21,579 nucleotides of DNA from Betaproteobacteria bacterium (GCA_009693435.1 SHXF01000070.1:1-21579); one strand, 5' to 3'. Positions 7,283 through 15,804 are shown, numbered from the stretch's first letter. Notes: generated by a model not told the origin, from the letters alone. Made by a program: numbers and translations.

Positions 7283-7701
7283 GCGATTCCGGTTCCGGCG
7301 CACCGCGCAGCGTTGAACACCTCGCGGGCACGCCGTTCCAGCAGGGCCGCGCGTTCTCGCCCGCCGTCGTCACGCGTGGCGGGCGCATGGTCTGGCTGGC
7401 CGGCCAGACCACCACCACCGACCTGGACGGCAAATCGATAGCCTACGATTTCGAAGCGCAGGCGCGCACCGTGTTCGCGCTGATGGACCGCACCTTGCAG
7501 CGCGCGGGGGGCAGCCTGAAGGACCTGGTGACCATGACGGTGTTCATCAACGATCCGCGGCACGGCGACGGACTGGTGGCGCTGCGCAAGGAGCTTTTCC
7601 CCGACGGCAAATTTCCCGGCAGCGCCATGCTGACCGTGTCGCATTTCGCCCGGCCGGGCATCCTCATCGAAATCCAGGGCGTCGCGGTGGTGGACGACTG
7701 A
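7279..7701 (+). CDS. RidA/YjgF/UK114 family protein
   Basis: The 140-residue product is a Rid-family protein; such trimeric proteins hydrolyse reactive enamines/imines or act in catabolic pathways. Family features are the W-L-A-G-Q-T strand (38-43), the central amphipathic helix with L-x-x-A-G-G, and the terminal I-E-I-Q-G-V-A strand. The Arg that binds the carboxylate in RidA (in a P-A-R-S context) is replaced here by P-G-S-A, so classical 2-iminoacid deaminase activity is doubtful and the protein probably belongs to a divergent Rid subgroup. Its ATG overlaps the stop of the MBL-fold gene. The extended N-terminus (about 20 residues) is longer than in E. coli RidA. Confidence 0.88.
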   Translation: MSDSGSGAPRSVEHLAGTPFQQGRAFSPAVVTRGGRMVWLAGQTTTTDLDGKSIAYDFEAQARTVFALMDRTLQRAGGSLKDLVTMTVFINDPRHGDGLVALRKELFPDGKFPGSAMLTVSHFARPGILIEIQGVAVVDD

Positions 7702-7778
7702 CGCTGGCGTGACGGCGCGCGGTGCAGCGGCGCAAGTTGCGGCAATCGCGCTGAACGCATTACTGAAGGAGGCTGCTC

Positions 7779-8903
7779 TTGAAAATTCTCGACGTCGACT
7801 TGTTTCCCCTGGCGCAGCGCCAGGAAGACCCCACCTGGGCGTTTGCGCTGGCCAGCTATCCGGTGATAGACGGCGTGGTCATTGCGCTGCGCGCCGAAGG
7901 CGTTACCGGCCTCGGTTACGCACAGGTGATTCCGCACATGGGGTCGAACACGCAGGGACTGTACGGAGCGCTCGCGTCGTTCAAGCCGAAAATCATCGGC
8001 CGCTCGGCGCTGGACATCGAGCCGATACTCGCCGACATCGACGTCATGATAGAAGGCAACCACCAGGCGAAGGCCGGCATCGACTGCGCGCTGCACGATC
8101 TCGCGGCGAACCTGCTGGGCATACCGGTGCACGCGCTGCTCGGCGGGAAGTTTCGCGCAAGCATTCCGCAGATCCGCATCCTGCCTATCAAGGCGCCGGC
8201 GGCGATGGCGGCCGAGGCAAGACGCCTGGTGGACAAGGGCTATCGCAGCCTCAAGATCAAGCTGAAAGGCCATGTAGCGGACGACGTGGCGCGGGTGCAT
8301 GCCATCCGCGCCGAAGTGGGCAAGGACGTGCTGCTGACCCTGGATCCGAACCAGGCCTATCGCGCCAAGGACGCGATCACCGCGCTGCGGCGCATGGAGG
8401 GCGACGATATCTACCTGGTTGAGCAGCCGGTCGCCGCCAACGACCTGCACGGGCTGGAACTGGTGACGCGCAGCGTGCCGCAGTTGGTCGAAGCCGACGA
8501 ATCGGCGGTCACCTTGCAGGATGTGATCCACCTCACCAGCAATCGCATCGTCGACGCGCTCAGCCTCAAGATCCCCAAGCTCGGCGGATTGCGCAATGCG
8601 CTGCTCGCCGCGAGGATCTGCCACAACGCGGGCATCGAATACCGCGTCGGCGCAACCTTCGGCCCGCGGCTGATGGCGGCGCACGCGGTGCACTTCGCCG
8701 CCGCCTTGCCGCGCCTCGGATTGCCCTGCGAACTGGCCGAATTCGACCACCTGCACGACGATCCGTTCGAAGGACTGGAAGTGGAGGATGGGTCGATCGC
8801 GGTGCCGACCGGTGCCGGTTCGGGCGTGACCCTCAGGGCAGGCAACCGCGCCGCTTACGAGGGGAAACAGCCCGCCTTGGCCGCGCTGGAAAGAAACACG
8901 TGA
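7779..8903 (+). CDS. Enolase-superfamily enzyme, muconate cycloisomerase (MLE)-like
   Basis: A 374-residue mandelate racemase/muconate-lactonizing enzyme family protein. The N-terminal capping domain (about 1-125) precedes a barrel with K159-x-K161 and K264 as acid/base residues and D189 (with N191), E215 and D240 as the Mg2+ ligands; this KxK...K pattern defines the MLE subgroup, which includes cycloisomerases, dipeptide epimerases and o-succinylbenzoate synthases. The start codon is TTG, chosen because AAGGAGG at 7766-7772 lies six bases upstream and no ATG is available there. Its stop overlaps the next gene (TGATG). It sits between RidA-like and Bug genes; the substrate is probably a carboxylic acid imported by that system, but cannot be named. 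Confidence 0.9.
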   Translation: MKILDVDLFPLAQRQEDPTWAFALASYPVIDGVVIALRAEGVTGLGYAQVIPHMGSNTQGLYGALASFKPKIIGRSALDIEPILADIDVMIEGNHQAKAGIDCALHDLAANLLGIPVHALLGGKFRASIPQIRILPIKAPAAMAAEARRLVDKGYRSLKIKLKGHVADDVARVHAIRAEVGKDVLLTLDPNQAYRAKDAITALRRMEGDDIYLVEQPVAANDLHGLELVTRSVPQLVEADESAVTLQDVIHLTSNRIVDALSLKIPKLGGLRNALLAARICHNAGIEYRVGATFGPRLMAAHAVHFAAALPRLGLPCELAEFDHLHDDPFEGLEVEDGSIAVPTGAGSGVTLRAGNRAAYEGKQPALAALERNT

Positions 8904-9895
8904 TGATTCCGCAGGCGGCGCGTGCCGTCATCGCGGCCTGTGCTGCCGCGGCTGTTCTTGCCATGGCGGCGCAGGGGACGGCGCAGGCGCAGGCGTTTCC
9001 GGTGAAACCGGTGCGCATCGTGGTGCCGCTCACAGCGGGCGGATTGGTGGACATCCTGGCGCGCGGCATTGCGCAGGAACTCACCCGGCTGTGGGGCCAG
9101 CAAGTGATCGTCGAGAACCGACCCGGGGCCAACACCGTGGTGGCCGCCGAAGCCGTGGCCAAATCACCCGCCGACGGCTACACCATGCTGCTGTCGAACC
9201 CTGCGGCCATTTCCATCAACCAGTTGTTGTTCAGGAAACTGCCCTACGATCCGGAGCGCGATTTCGCTCTGGTGTACAACGTGGCCTACGCGCCGACGAT
9301 GATAGTCGTGACGCCTTCCTTGCCGGTGAATTCGCTGCTGGAACTGGTGGCGCTCGCTAAATCGAAACCGGGTGAAATCACCTATGGCAGCTTCGGCATC
9401 GGCAGCGCTACCCACATCGATACCGAAGTGTTCAGCAACCGCGCCGGGATGAAGATGAACCACATTCCGTACAAAGGCGTGGCGGACGTTCTCCCGGCGG
9501 TGGCGGCGGGGCAGATCAATATGGGCTTCGTCGGCATCGCGCCTTCGATTCCGTTGCTGCGCCAGGGGCGCATCAAGGCCCTGGCGATAAATGCGCCCGG
9601 CCGCTCCGCCGTGGTGCCGGATGTACCGACACTCGGCGAAGCCGGATTCCCGGGGCTGAATCTGGGCGGCTGGTTTGGCATCGTCGTGCCGGCGGCGACG
9701 CCCCGGCCCGTCATCGAGCGCATCGCAGCCAGCTTCGCGCAGATTTTCAGCCAGAACGAATTTCGCGAAAGGATGATTACCGGCGTCGGGCTGGAGCCGC
9801 TACTGCAGGGGCCCGAGCAGTTCACCGAATTCGTGCGCGAGGAGCGGACGCGTTACGCACGGTTGCTGAAGGAACTCAAGCTGTCGCTCGACTGA
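8903..9895 (+). CDS. Bug/TctC family periplasmic solute-binding protein
   Basis: A complete 330-residue Bug receptor. The signal peptide covers about residues 1-30 (Ala-rich, ending A-Q-A-Q-A). First-lobe loop N-R-P-G-A-N and second-lobe motif H-I-P-Y-K-G are present, and the C-terminal L-x-x-L-K-L helix is typical. The ATG at 8903 overlaps the stop of the MLE-like gene by one base; a GTG at 8900 is also in frame. No strong ribosome binding site is seen, consistent with translational coupling. It is likely the dedicated receptor for the acid processed by the upstream enzymes, although a TRAP transporter with its own receptor follows directly. Confidence 0.92.
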   Translation: MIPQAARAVIAACAAAAVLAMAAQGTAQAQAFPVKPVRIVVPLTAGGLVDILARGIAQELTRLWGQQVIVENRPGANTVVAAEAVAKSPADGYTMLLSNPAAISINQLLFRKLPYDPERDFALVYNVAYAPTMIVVTPSLPVNSLLELVALAKSKPGEITYGSFGIGSATHIDTEVFSNRAGMKMNHIPYKGVADVLPAVAAGQINMGFVGIAPSIPLLRQGRIKALAINAPGRSAVVPDVPTLGEAGFPGLNLGGWFGIVVPAATPRPVIERIAASFAQIFSQNEFRERMITGVGLEPLLQGPEQFTEFVREERTRYARLLKELKLSLD

Positions 9896-9997
9896 ACAGC
9901 GTCAATTGATACCCGGTATTCGCGGCAGGCGTTCGCGATACAATTGCGCCGGAATTCACGTCAGGCATCACACCGGACATCACACCAAGGAGGATCA
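9896..9997 (+). promoter_or_regulatory. Spacer before the TRAP genes, possible internal promoter
   Basis: A 102-base gap that could separate two transcription units. A TACAAT element at 9939-9944 could serve as -10, with no good -35. A direct repeat catcacacc (9966-9974 and 9978-9986) lies just ahead of a strong ribosome binding site AAGGAGG at 9987-9993. Confidence 0.35.
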
Positions 9998-10993
9998 ATG
10001 AAGCAAGTCAATTTGAAGATGGCTGTGGCTGCGGCAGCGCTGATTGCCGCGGGAATTTCGCAGGCCTATGCGCAAAGCGGACCGGTAGTGCTGCGCGCAG
10101 TGACAGCCTGGGACAAGAGCATGGTGTTCGTCGATACCTACATGGACTGGATCAAACGGGTCAACGAAAAGGGCGCGGGCAAGATACGCATCGACTATAC
10201 CGGCGGTCCGGAGGTGTTTCCCTCCTTCGAGCAACTGGAACCGCTGAAGCGCGGTGTCTTCTCGACGGTCGTCACTTCCACCGCCTACATGGGCGCGCTG
10301 CCGGAGCTCAATGCGACGTGGCTAGGGTTCGGCGCCACGCCGGCGGAACTGCGCGAGAGCGGCCTGGTGGCGGCGCTCGACAAGGTGGTGCGGGAAAAGG
10401 CCGGGGTCACGTTGCTTGGTTTGCCGCTGCAGATGCGCTTCAACGTGTATGTGAAGCGGCCGCTGCCGAACACCGGCGATCTGACCGGGATCAAGCTGCG
10501 CACCACGCCGGTCTATGACCCGGTGATGCGCGGTCTCGGGGGAATCACGGTGACGGTGCCTCCCGCAGAATTGCTGACGGCCCTGGAAACCGGCGTAGTG
10601 GACGGATTCGCCTGGCCGTCGATCGCGGTGGTCGCGCCGGGATTTGCCCGCGCCATCAAGTATAAGATCAACCCGCCGTGGTGGGTCGGCACCGATGTCG
10701 CATTGATGAATGCCGCGGCATTCGACAAGCTGTCGCCGGATCTGAGGAAACTCCTGACCGACACCATGATCGATATTGAAAAAGGCGTGCCTGCCTACTA
10801 CGGTGGCAAGGAGAAGGCGGAGGAAGACGCGCTGAAGAAACTCGGCGTGCAGTTCGTATCGACCTCGGATGCCGACATGGTCAAGATCAAGAAGCTGCAC
10901 TGGGAAGGCGGCCTCCAGACATTCCTCCTCAAGCCTTCGCCGAAATACGGTCCGGAGCTGGCCGAGCTCGTGAAGCGCTTCGCGCCCAAGTAA
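9998..10993 (+). CDS. dctP: TRAP transporter substrate-binding protein, DctP type
   Basis: A 331-residue periplasmic receptor of a tripartite ATP-independent transporter. It has a Sec signal (about 1-25, A-Y-A cleavage site), and the family's conserved G-I-K-L-R segment with R168, the Arg that normally clamps the substrate carboxylate; an R147-F-N-V-Y strand precedes it. The internal helix P-P-A-E-L-L-T-A-L-E-T-G-V-V-D-G is diagnostic of DctP. The ATG at 9998 was preferred over an upstream start (9944) because AAGGAGG at 9987-9993 directly precedes it and the signal peptide then begins normally. It is first in the dctPQM set, with DctQ 24 bases downstream. The ligand is a carboxylate of unknown identity. 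Confidence 0.93.
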   Translation: MKQVNLKMAVAAAALIAAGISQAYAQSGPVVLRAVTAWDKSMVFVDTYMDWIKRVNEKGAGKIRIDYTGGPEVFPSFEQLEPLKRGVFSTVVTSTAYMGALPELNATWLGFGATPAELRESGLVAALDKVVREKAGVTLLGLPLQMRFNVYVKRPLPNTGDLTGIKLRTTPVYDPVMRGLGGITVTVPPAELLTALETGVVDGFAWPSIAVVAPGFARAIKYKINPPWWVGTDVALMNAAAFDKLSPDLRKLLTDTMIDIEKGVPAYYGGKEKAEEDALKKLGVQFVSTSDADMVKIKKLHWEGGLQTFLLKPSPKYGPELAELVKRFAPK

Positions 10994-11017
10994 TCGAGAC
11001 TATCCGGAAGCTTGCAT

Positions 11018-11599
11018 ATGACGCAGTCGCCCGAACCCGGCAACGCGCTGCTGCGCGGCGCTTCGCGCCTGCTCGACTTCGTGATCGTTGCCTGCGCGAT
11101 GCTGGCCGTGACCATCCTGGTGGCGCTGGTGGCATGCGTCGCCCTCGAGGTGGTTATGCGCTATTTCTTCAACAGTCCGACCCGCTGGGTGGTGGAGTTC
11201 AGCGAGTATGCGCTGCTGTGGCTGGCATTCCTCGGCGGCGCCTGGGTGCTGCGCGAGGAGGGGCATGTGAGCGTCGAAATGGTGGTGGAACTTCTGTCAT
11301 CTCGGACACGGGAAATGGTCCATATTGCAACGTCACTGGTGGGGATGGTGACGTGCGGACTGTTCTGCTGGGTCAGCGCGGTTTTCATCCTCGGCCTGTA
11401 CGAAAGCGGTGAAGTGCTGTTCCGCTCGATACAGGCCAAGAAGTGGGCCGTCATGTCGGTGATGGTGCCGGGATTGCTGCTGTTGTGCCTGCAATTCATG
11501 CGCCGCGCCTGGCGCGGCCAACCTCCTCGATCGCAAGTCGATCTGGTTGTGGGTCAATCAGAGGCCTCGGCCACGTCTCCGCCCAAGCCGGCGCATTAG
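11018..11599 (+). CDS. dctQ: TRAP transporter small membrane subunit, DctQ type
   Basis: A 193-residue inner-membrane protein with four predicted helices (about residues 18-46, 60-78, 100-125 and 143-162). The E-F-S-E-Y-A-L-L-W-L-A-F-L-G-G-A-W segment followed by H-V-S-V-E is the DctQ signature. It forms the small subunit of the sodium-dependent permease with DctM. The ATG at 11018 is preceded by GGAAG (11006-11010); an in-frame TTG six bases earlier is less likely. The C-terminal 30 residues are polar and probably disordered. Confidence 0.92.
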   Translation: MTQSPEPGNALLRGASRLLDFVIVACAMLAVTILVALVACVALEVVMRYFFNSPTRWVVEFSEYALLWLAFLGGAWVLREEGHVSVEMVVELLSSRTREMVHIATSLVGMVTCGLFCWVSAVFILGLYESGEVLFRSIQAKKWAVMSVMVPGLLLLCLQFMRRAWRGQPPRSQVDLVVGQSEASATSPPKPAH

Positions 11600-11616
11600 G
11601 AGCGCCGACGGCAGTA

Positions 11617-11640
11617 ACGCGCGCCTGATCGGGCGCGCGT
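11617..11640 (+). promoter_or_regulatory. Perfect hairpin between dctQ and dctM
   Basis: A perfect 9-bp stem (11617-11625 with 11632-11640) with a six-base loop tgatcg lies in the 74-base gap between the two permease genes. No T-tract follows. It may be an RNA-processing or stabilising element, or a leaky attenuator that adjusts the amounts of the two subunits. Confidence 0.5.
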
Positions 11641-11673
11641 CCGGCATCGAGCGATAAAAACGGGGAGAGCGGC

Positions 11674-12981
11674 ATGGAGTGGTGGGGTTATCTTGCGGTC
11701 ATACTGGGCATGCTGACAGTGTTTTTCCTGTCGGGCCTGCCCATCGCGTTCTGCTTCACCCTGTTCAATTTCATCGCTGCCTGGATGTGGATGGGCGGCT
11801 CGGACGCCTTTGCGCTGCTCACTGTGTCGGCGTTCTCCAGCATCGCATCGTTCCCGCTGGTGGCGGTGCCGCTGTTCGTGCTGATGGGGGAACTGCTGTT
11901 TCAGTCCGGGGTCGTATCCGTGGTCCTGGATGCGGTGAGCAAGTGGCTGGGCGGCGTGCGCGGCAGCCTGAGTTATGTCGCGGTCGTCGCCGGCACGCTG
12001 TTCGGCACCATGAGCGGCTCGGCGGTTTCCGGCGTGGCGGTGCTCGGTTCCACCCTCGCGCCGGACATGCGCAAACGCGGCTACAGCAAGGAACTGGCGC
12101 TCGGTCCCATTCTGGGCAGCGGCTGCCTGGCGATGATCATTCCGCCCAGTGTGCTGGCGGTGCTGCTCGGTTCGCTGGCCCAGATTCCCGTGGGCGATCT
12201 GCTCATCTCCGGCATTGTGCCGGGGCTGATGCTGGCAGCATCCTACGCGCTGCACATTTTCCTGAGGCTGCGGTTCAACCCGTCGCTCGCGCCGGAGGAA
12301 TCGAAGCTGGACATCAGTTTCAGGACGAAAGTCGATGCGCTGTTGTTGATGCTGCCGGTGATGATCATCACCCTCAGCGTCTGGGGTGTGATGCTGTTCG
12401 GCATCGCGACACCGTCCGAGGCAGCGGCAATCGGCGTGATCGGCTCGCTGCTGGTCATGGCCATCTACAAGCGCCTGACCTGGCGCGCAATCAGGCTGGC
12501 GCTGTTCGACACCGTGAAAATAAGCTCGATGATATTCCTCATCATCATCAGCGCCTCGGCGTTCAGCCAGATCCTCGCTTTCACCGGCACGTCGGGGAAA
12601 TTGGTCGGCTTTGCCACTGAATCGGGACTGGCACCCTGGGCGATCCTGGTCGTCATGATCGTGACCGCGATCCTGCTGGGAACGTTTCTCGACGAACTGG
12701 CGCTGCTCATGATTACCATCCCGATCTACATGCCGGTGATCAAGGCGCTGGCGTTCGATCCGGTATGGTTCGGCCTGCTGATGCTGCTGACCCTGGAGAT
12801 CGCCACCATCTCGCCGCCCTACGGGCTGGCGTTGTTCGTCCTGAAGGGCGTGGTGCCGGACGCGTCCATGGTCGATGTGTGGAAGGCGAGCATTGCCTAC
12901 ATGCTGATTTCCACCCTGGTGCTGGCGATCATTTTCGTCTTCCCCGGCCTCGCGCTGTGGCTGCCGGGACTGACGCGCTGA
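11674..12981 (+). CDS. dctM: TRAP transporter large permease subunit, DctM type
   Basis: A 435-residue very hydrophobic inner-membrane protein with about a dozen predicted membrane segments. The family hallmarks G-T-M-S-G-S-A-V-S-G (111-120) and G-C-L-A-M-I-I-P-P-S (150-159) are present; together they form the hairpin regions of the ion-coupled transport site in the DctM/ion-transporter superfamily. A GGGGAGAGC ribosome binding site precedes the ATG. With DctP and DctQ it makes a complete TRAP system. It is followed 46 bases later by the epimerase/dehydratase gene, probably in the same transcript. Confidence 0.95.
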   Translation: MEWWGYLAVILGMLTVFFLSGLPIAFCFTLFNFIAAWMWMGGSDAFALLTVSAFSSIASFPLVAVPLFVLMGELLFQSGVVSVVLDAVSKWLGGVRGSLSYVAVVAGTLFGTMSGSAVSGVAVLGSTLAPDMRKRGYSKELALGPILGSGCLAMIIPPSVLAVLLGSLAQIPVGDLLISGIVPGLMLAASYALHIFLRLRFNPSLAPEESKLDISFRTKVDALLLMLPVMIITLSVWGVMLFGIATPSEAAAIGVIGSLLVMAIYKRLTWRAIRLALFDTVKISSMIFLIIISASAFSQILAFTGTSGKLVGFATESGLAPWAILVVMIVTAILLGTFLDELALLMITIPIYMPVIKALAFDPVWFGLLMLLTLEIATISPPYGLALFVLKGVVPDASMVDVWKASIAYMLISTLVLAIIFVFPGLALWLPGLTR

Positions 12982-13027
12982 AGGTTGCGACGGCAATCCG
13001 GAAACAATCGATTCAAAAGGAGTCAAC

Positions 13028-13990
13028 ATGACGACACTGATCATAGGCGCGGGGCTGGTGGGTTCGCAGATCGCGCGCATTCTGGTGGAGGGCGGGGAGA
13101 CGCCCGTGCTCATGGACCAATCCGCGCAGCCGCAGGCGCTGTCGCAAATCGTCGCGCTGGACAAGGTAACGCTGGTCGCGGGCGATGTGCTGCGGCCGTT
13201 CGTGCTGACGCGCATCATCCGCGAGCATGCCATCACGCGCATCGTGCACATGGCGGCGTTCCCGATGCTGACCCTGGGCGCGCAGCGCGATCCGTTCGCG
13301 GCCATAGAACTGAACATCATGGGCACGGTCAACGTGCTGGAGGCGGCGCGCATCCACGGCGTGAAGCGCGTGGTGGTGGCGAGTTCCAACGTGCTCAACC
13401 ATTTTCTCTCCGGCGGCGAGGGCAAGGGCGATCCCAGGCACGAAGAGGCCTATCCGCGGCCAACCACGTTCTATGCATCCACCAAGCAGGCCATGGAAAG
13501 CCTGGGCCTCAACTATGCGACCTGGACGAGTGTCGAATTCGGCGCGATGCGCTACGGCGCGGTGCTCGGACCCTGGGGCGGCAAGGGCGGCGGCGGCCCG
13601 AGCAACGTGGTGCGCGATGCGCTGCTGAACGTGCTCGGCGGAAAAGAGGCGATCGTGCCGGCCAACGGCCTGGAGTGGGTGTATTCGAAGGACGCGGCGA
13701 TGGGCACGGTGCTCGCGCTGCGCGCCGCCGCCCTGGGCAGCGGCGTATTCAACATCACCATGGGCTATGTGTGCCCACCCGAAGAACTGTCCGACGCCAT
13801 CAAGGCTGCGGTGCCCGGCGCCAGGGTGCGCATCGAGGTGCCGCAGGCGGACGCGGTGGCCTTGCCGCAGATGAAGGCGGGATCCGATCCGGGCTTGTCC
13901 AGGGACATACTCGGATTTGCGCCGAAGTATCCGATGCGCGAGGCGGTCGCCGAACTGGCCGACTGGATCAGGAAAAATCCGGCGCCGTAA
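13028..13990 (+). CDS. NAD-dependent epimerase/dehydratase (extended SDR)
   Basis: A 320-residue extended short-chain dehydrogenase/reductase. The nucleotide-binding motif G7-A-G-L-V-G12, D53-V in the adenine pocket, and the catalytic Ser (S119/S120) with Y149-x-x-x-K153 are all present, so it should be an active NAD(P)-dependent oxidoreductase or epimerase, acting on a sugar, sugar acid or similar hydroxy acid. A strong AAAGGAG lies at 13016-13022. As last gene of the plus-strand run directly after dctM, it probably acts on the transported compound or a downstream intermediate. The specific reaction cannot be assigned. Confidence 0.9.
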   Translation: MTTLIIGAGLVGSQIARILVEGGETPVLMDQSAQPQALSQIVALDKVTLVAGDVLRPFVLTRIIREHAITRIVHMAAFPMLTLGAQRDPFAAIELNIMGTVNVLEAARIHGVKRVVVASSNVLNHFLSGGEGKGDPRHEEAYPRPTTFYASTKQAMESLGLNYATWTSVEFGAMRYGAVLGPWGGKGGGGPSNVVRDALLNVLGGKEAIVPANGLEWVYSKDAAMGTVLALRAAALGSGVFNITMGYVCPPEELSDAIKAAVPGARVRIEVPQADAVALPQMKAGSDPGLSRDILGFAPKYPMREAVAELADWIRKNPAP

Positions 13991-14005
13991 TACGGTGCCG
14001 GAAGC

Positions 14006-14045
14006 GGCGCGCGCGGCCGCGCGCCTGCGACCGTTGCATGGTCGC
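14006..14045. terminator. Paired GC-rich hairpins between convergent genes
   Basis: Between the convergent epimerase and amidohydrolase genes lie two hairpins: an 8-bp stem ggcgcgcg/cgcgcgcc with a cggc loop (14006-14025) and a 6-bp stem gcgacc/ggtcgc with a seven-base loop (14027-14045). No T-tract is present on either strand, so termination by these elements is an inference from position and stability. Confidence 0.5.
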
Positions 14046-14053
14046 TGCGGCGC

Positions 14054-15043
14054 TCAGGCGGCGACGAATTTCGCCAGCCGCGGCATCAGCGCCACGGCGT
14101 TGCGGCGCGAGATGGCTGCGTGGTCCGCCACGTCGAATCCCAGCGCGTCGAAGCCGTTGGTGCCGCGCTCGGCGCGCAGGTACGGGAAATCGGTGCCGAA
14201 CAGCACCTGCGTGACCGGCACCAGCGACAACAGCGCGGCGATGGCCGGGCGGTTGGTGGCGCTGGGCGTGTCGTAATACAGGCGCTTCAATTCGTACTCC
14301 GGCCCTTCGGGGAGCATGTCGGCGAGGCGCTTCGCCTCTTCGGTGGGGCGGCGCGACAGGGCTGCAAGGCGGCCGGCGAGAAACGGCAATGCGCCGCCGC
14401 CGTGCGAAAAAATCCATTTCATGTCGCGGCAGCGGGTGAAGGTGCCGGCGTAGAGCAGGCTGGCGATGGCGCGCGTGGAATCGAACGGGTACTCGAGCAC
14501 CGCGGGGGGCACGTTGGGCACGAAAATCGGCGCCGAGGCCAGCAGGTGCGGGTGAAAAAACACCACGGCCTTGCGCCTGTTCAGTTCGTCGAACACTTCC
14601 TTGAATTGCGGGTCGCCCGGCCAGGTGTCGCCGAAATTGGTCATGAAGCAGATGCCGTCGAGTTTCAGCACGTCCAGCGAATATTCGATCTCGCGCAGCG
14701 TGCCTTCGACATCGGGCATGGGCACGGTGGCGAACACGCCGAAGCGGGTGGGGTGGTCCGACACCATCTTCGCACCGTAGTCGTTGCACTCGCGCGCCAG
14801 CTTGCGCGCGGCGAGCGCGTCGCCGAACGACACCCCGGGGGTGGATACCGAGCCGATGGTGACGCCTATGCCATGCTTGTCCATCGCCTCCAGCGACACC
14901 TCGGGGGTCCAGTCGAACATCCACGAGCGCGGAATGCCGATGGCCGATTCCATGATGCGCTCGCCCGCGGCCGCCATCCATTTCGGAGGAAAGATGTGGT
15001 GGTGGGTGTCGATGCGGTGGAATGCGGGGCCTTTTGTCGTCAT
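14054..15043 (-). CDS. Amidohydrolase family protein, ACMSD/decarboxylase-like
   Basis: A 329-residue TIM-barrel metal-dependent enzyme of the amidohydrolase_2 family (ACMSD, gamma-resorcylate and related decarboxylases, lactone hydrolases). The metal site is complete: H14-x-H16 in D-T-H-H-H-I-F, H164 in F-F-H-P-H, H214 in F-S-H-G-G-G and D285 in F-G-T-D-F-P. The ATG at 15043 has AAGGAG (plus positions 15052-15057) eight bases upstream. It is convergent with the transport run and could decarboxylate or hydrolyse an intermediate of the same pathway. Decarboxylase versus hydrolase activity cannot be told from these motifs alone. Confidence 0.9.
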   Translation of the reverse strand: MTTKGPAFHRIDTHHHIFPPKWMAAAGERIMESAIGIPRSWMFDWTPEVSLEAMDKHGIGVTIGSVSTPGVSFGDALAARKLARECNDYGAKMVSDHPTRFGVFATVPMPDVEGTLREIEYSLDVLKLDGICFMTNFGDTWPGDPQFKEVFDELNRRKAVVFFHPHLLASAPIFVPNVPPAVLEYPFDSTRAIASLLYAGTFTRCRDMKWIFSHGGGALPFLAGRLAALSRRPTEEAKRLADMLPEGPEYELKRLYYDTPSATNRPAIAALLSLVPVTQVLFGTDFPYLRAERGTNGFDALGFDVADHAAISRRNAVALMPRLAKFVAA

Positions 15044-15213
15044 CGGTGCTGCTCCTTCTATGGATATGGGAGTGGGTAGGAGTGCGGCCTGTATCAGGTA
15101 GCCGGGTCTGATGGATCAAATTCGCATTCGGACCGTCGGTCGTGGCCACCGGATGGCAGTGCCCGGGTAATGACGGGCCCGTGCCGTGCCCGCTGTCATC
15201 TATCTGCTTTACG

Positions 15214-15240
15214 CGGAAGCGGGGTTCAATCCGGCTTCCG
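15214..15240. terminator. Hairpin downstream of the CBS-domain gene
   Basis: A perfect 7-bp stem cggaagc/gcttccg (15214-15220 and 15234-15240) lies just beyond the 3' end of the minus-strand CBS gene and ahead of the amidohydrolase gene. There is no T-tract. The 214-base gap otherwise contains only the amidohydrolase ribosome binding site. Confidence 0.4.
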
Positions 15241-15257
15241 TCGCGAGAGGCGGCCGC

Positions 15258-15692
15258 CTATCCGCCGGGGCCATCCGCCATGATGAATCCCGTGAGGTCG
15301 CCCAGCGTGCGTTCCATCTCGTCCATCAGGTCGTAGAGCAGATAGCGCAGCGCAATCATGCCGACGAGCGCGCCGTGCTCGTCGAGCACGACCAGGTGAC
15401 GGATATGATGTTTGCGCATGATGGCGGTGGCCGTGGCCACCGAGGTATTGATACTCACTGAAAGCGCCGGACTGGACATGATGTCCCGCACCCGCGTATT
15501 CGCAGCGTCGCCGCTGGCAGCAACCACCTTTTGCATCACGTCACGCTCCGTCACCACGCCGACTACGCTGGTTCCGTCCATAACCGTCGCGGCGCCCACG
15601 CGGCGCCCGGTCATCGCGCGCGCCGCCTCGATCACGGTGTCGTCAGGTTTTACAGTCAAGGGCGGTTTTTCACCCAGACGAATCATTCCCAT
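15258..15692 (-). CDS. Two-CBS-domain protein
   Basis: A 144-residue cytoplasmic protein made of two CBS domains (about 8-62 and 68-122), a Bateman module that normally senses adenine nucleotides or similar ligands. T48-E-R-D51 in the first domain is the typical ribose-binding segment; the second reads A-L-R-Y at the same place. No effector domain is attached, so it is a stand-alone regulator or stress protein. GGGGAGG precedes the ATG. It is upstream of the amidohydrolase on the same strand, but 214 bases separate them and co-regulation is uncertain. Confidence 0.92.
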   Translation of the reverse strand: MGMIRLGEKPPLTVKPDDTVIEAARAMTGRRVGAATVMDGTSVVGVVTERDVMQKVVAASGDAANTRVRDIMSSPALSVSINTSVATATAIMRKHHIRHLVVLDEHGALVGMIALRYLLYDLMDEMERTLGDLTGFIMADGPGG

Positions 15693-15804
15693 GCGGCCTC
15701 CCCGAACAGATGGACTCTCCGGGTTATTTTACGCCCGTGATCGGCCAACGAATGACCTTCCAGTTTGGCCTCTAAAACGACCGCGCCTGAGGACGCACGA
15801 TCAA

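Noticed and set aside
11596..13425. 609-codon open frame on the minus strand opposite the TRAP permease and SDR genes
   Set aside because: It is rich in His, Gln, Arg and Asp, has no domain, and lies antisense to clearly identified DctM; this is an effect of high-GC codon use.
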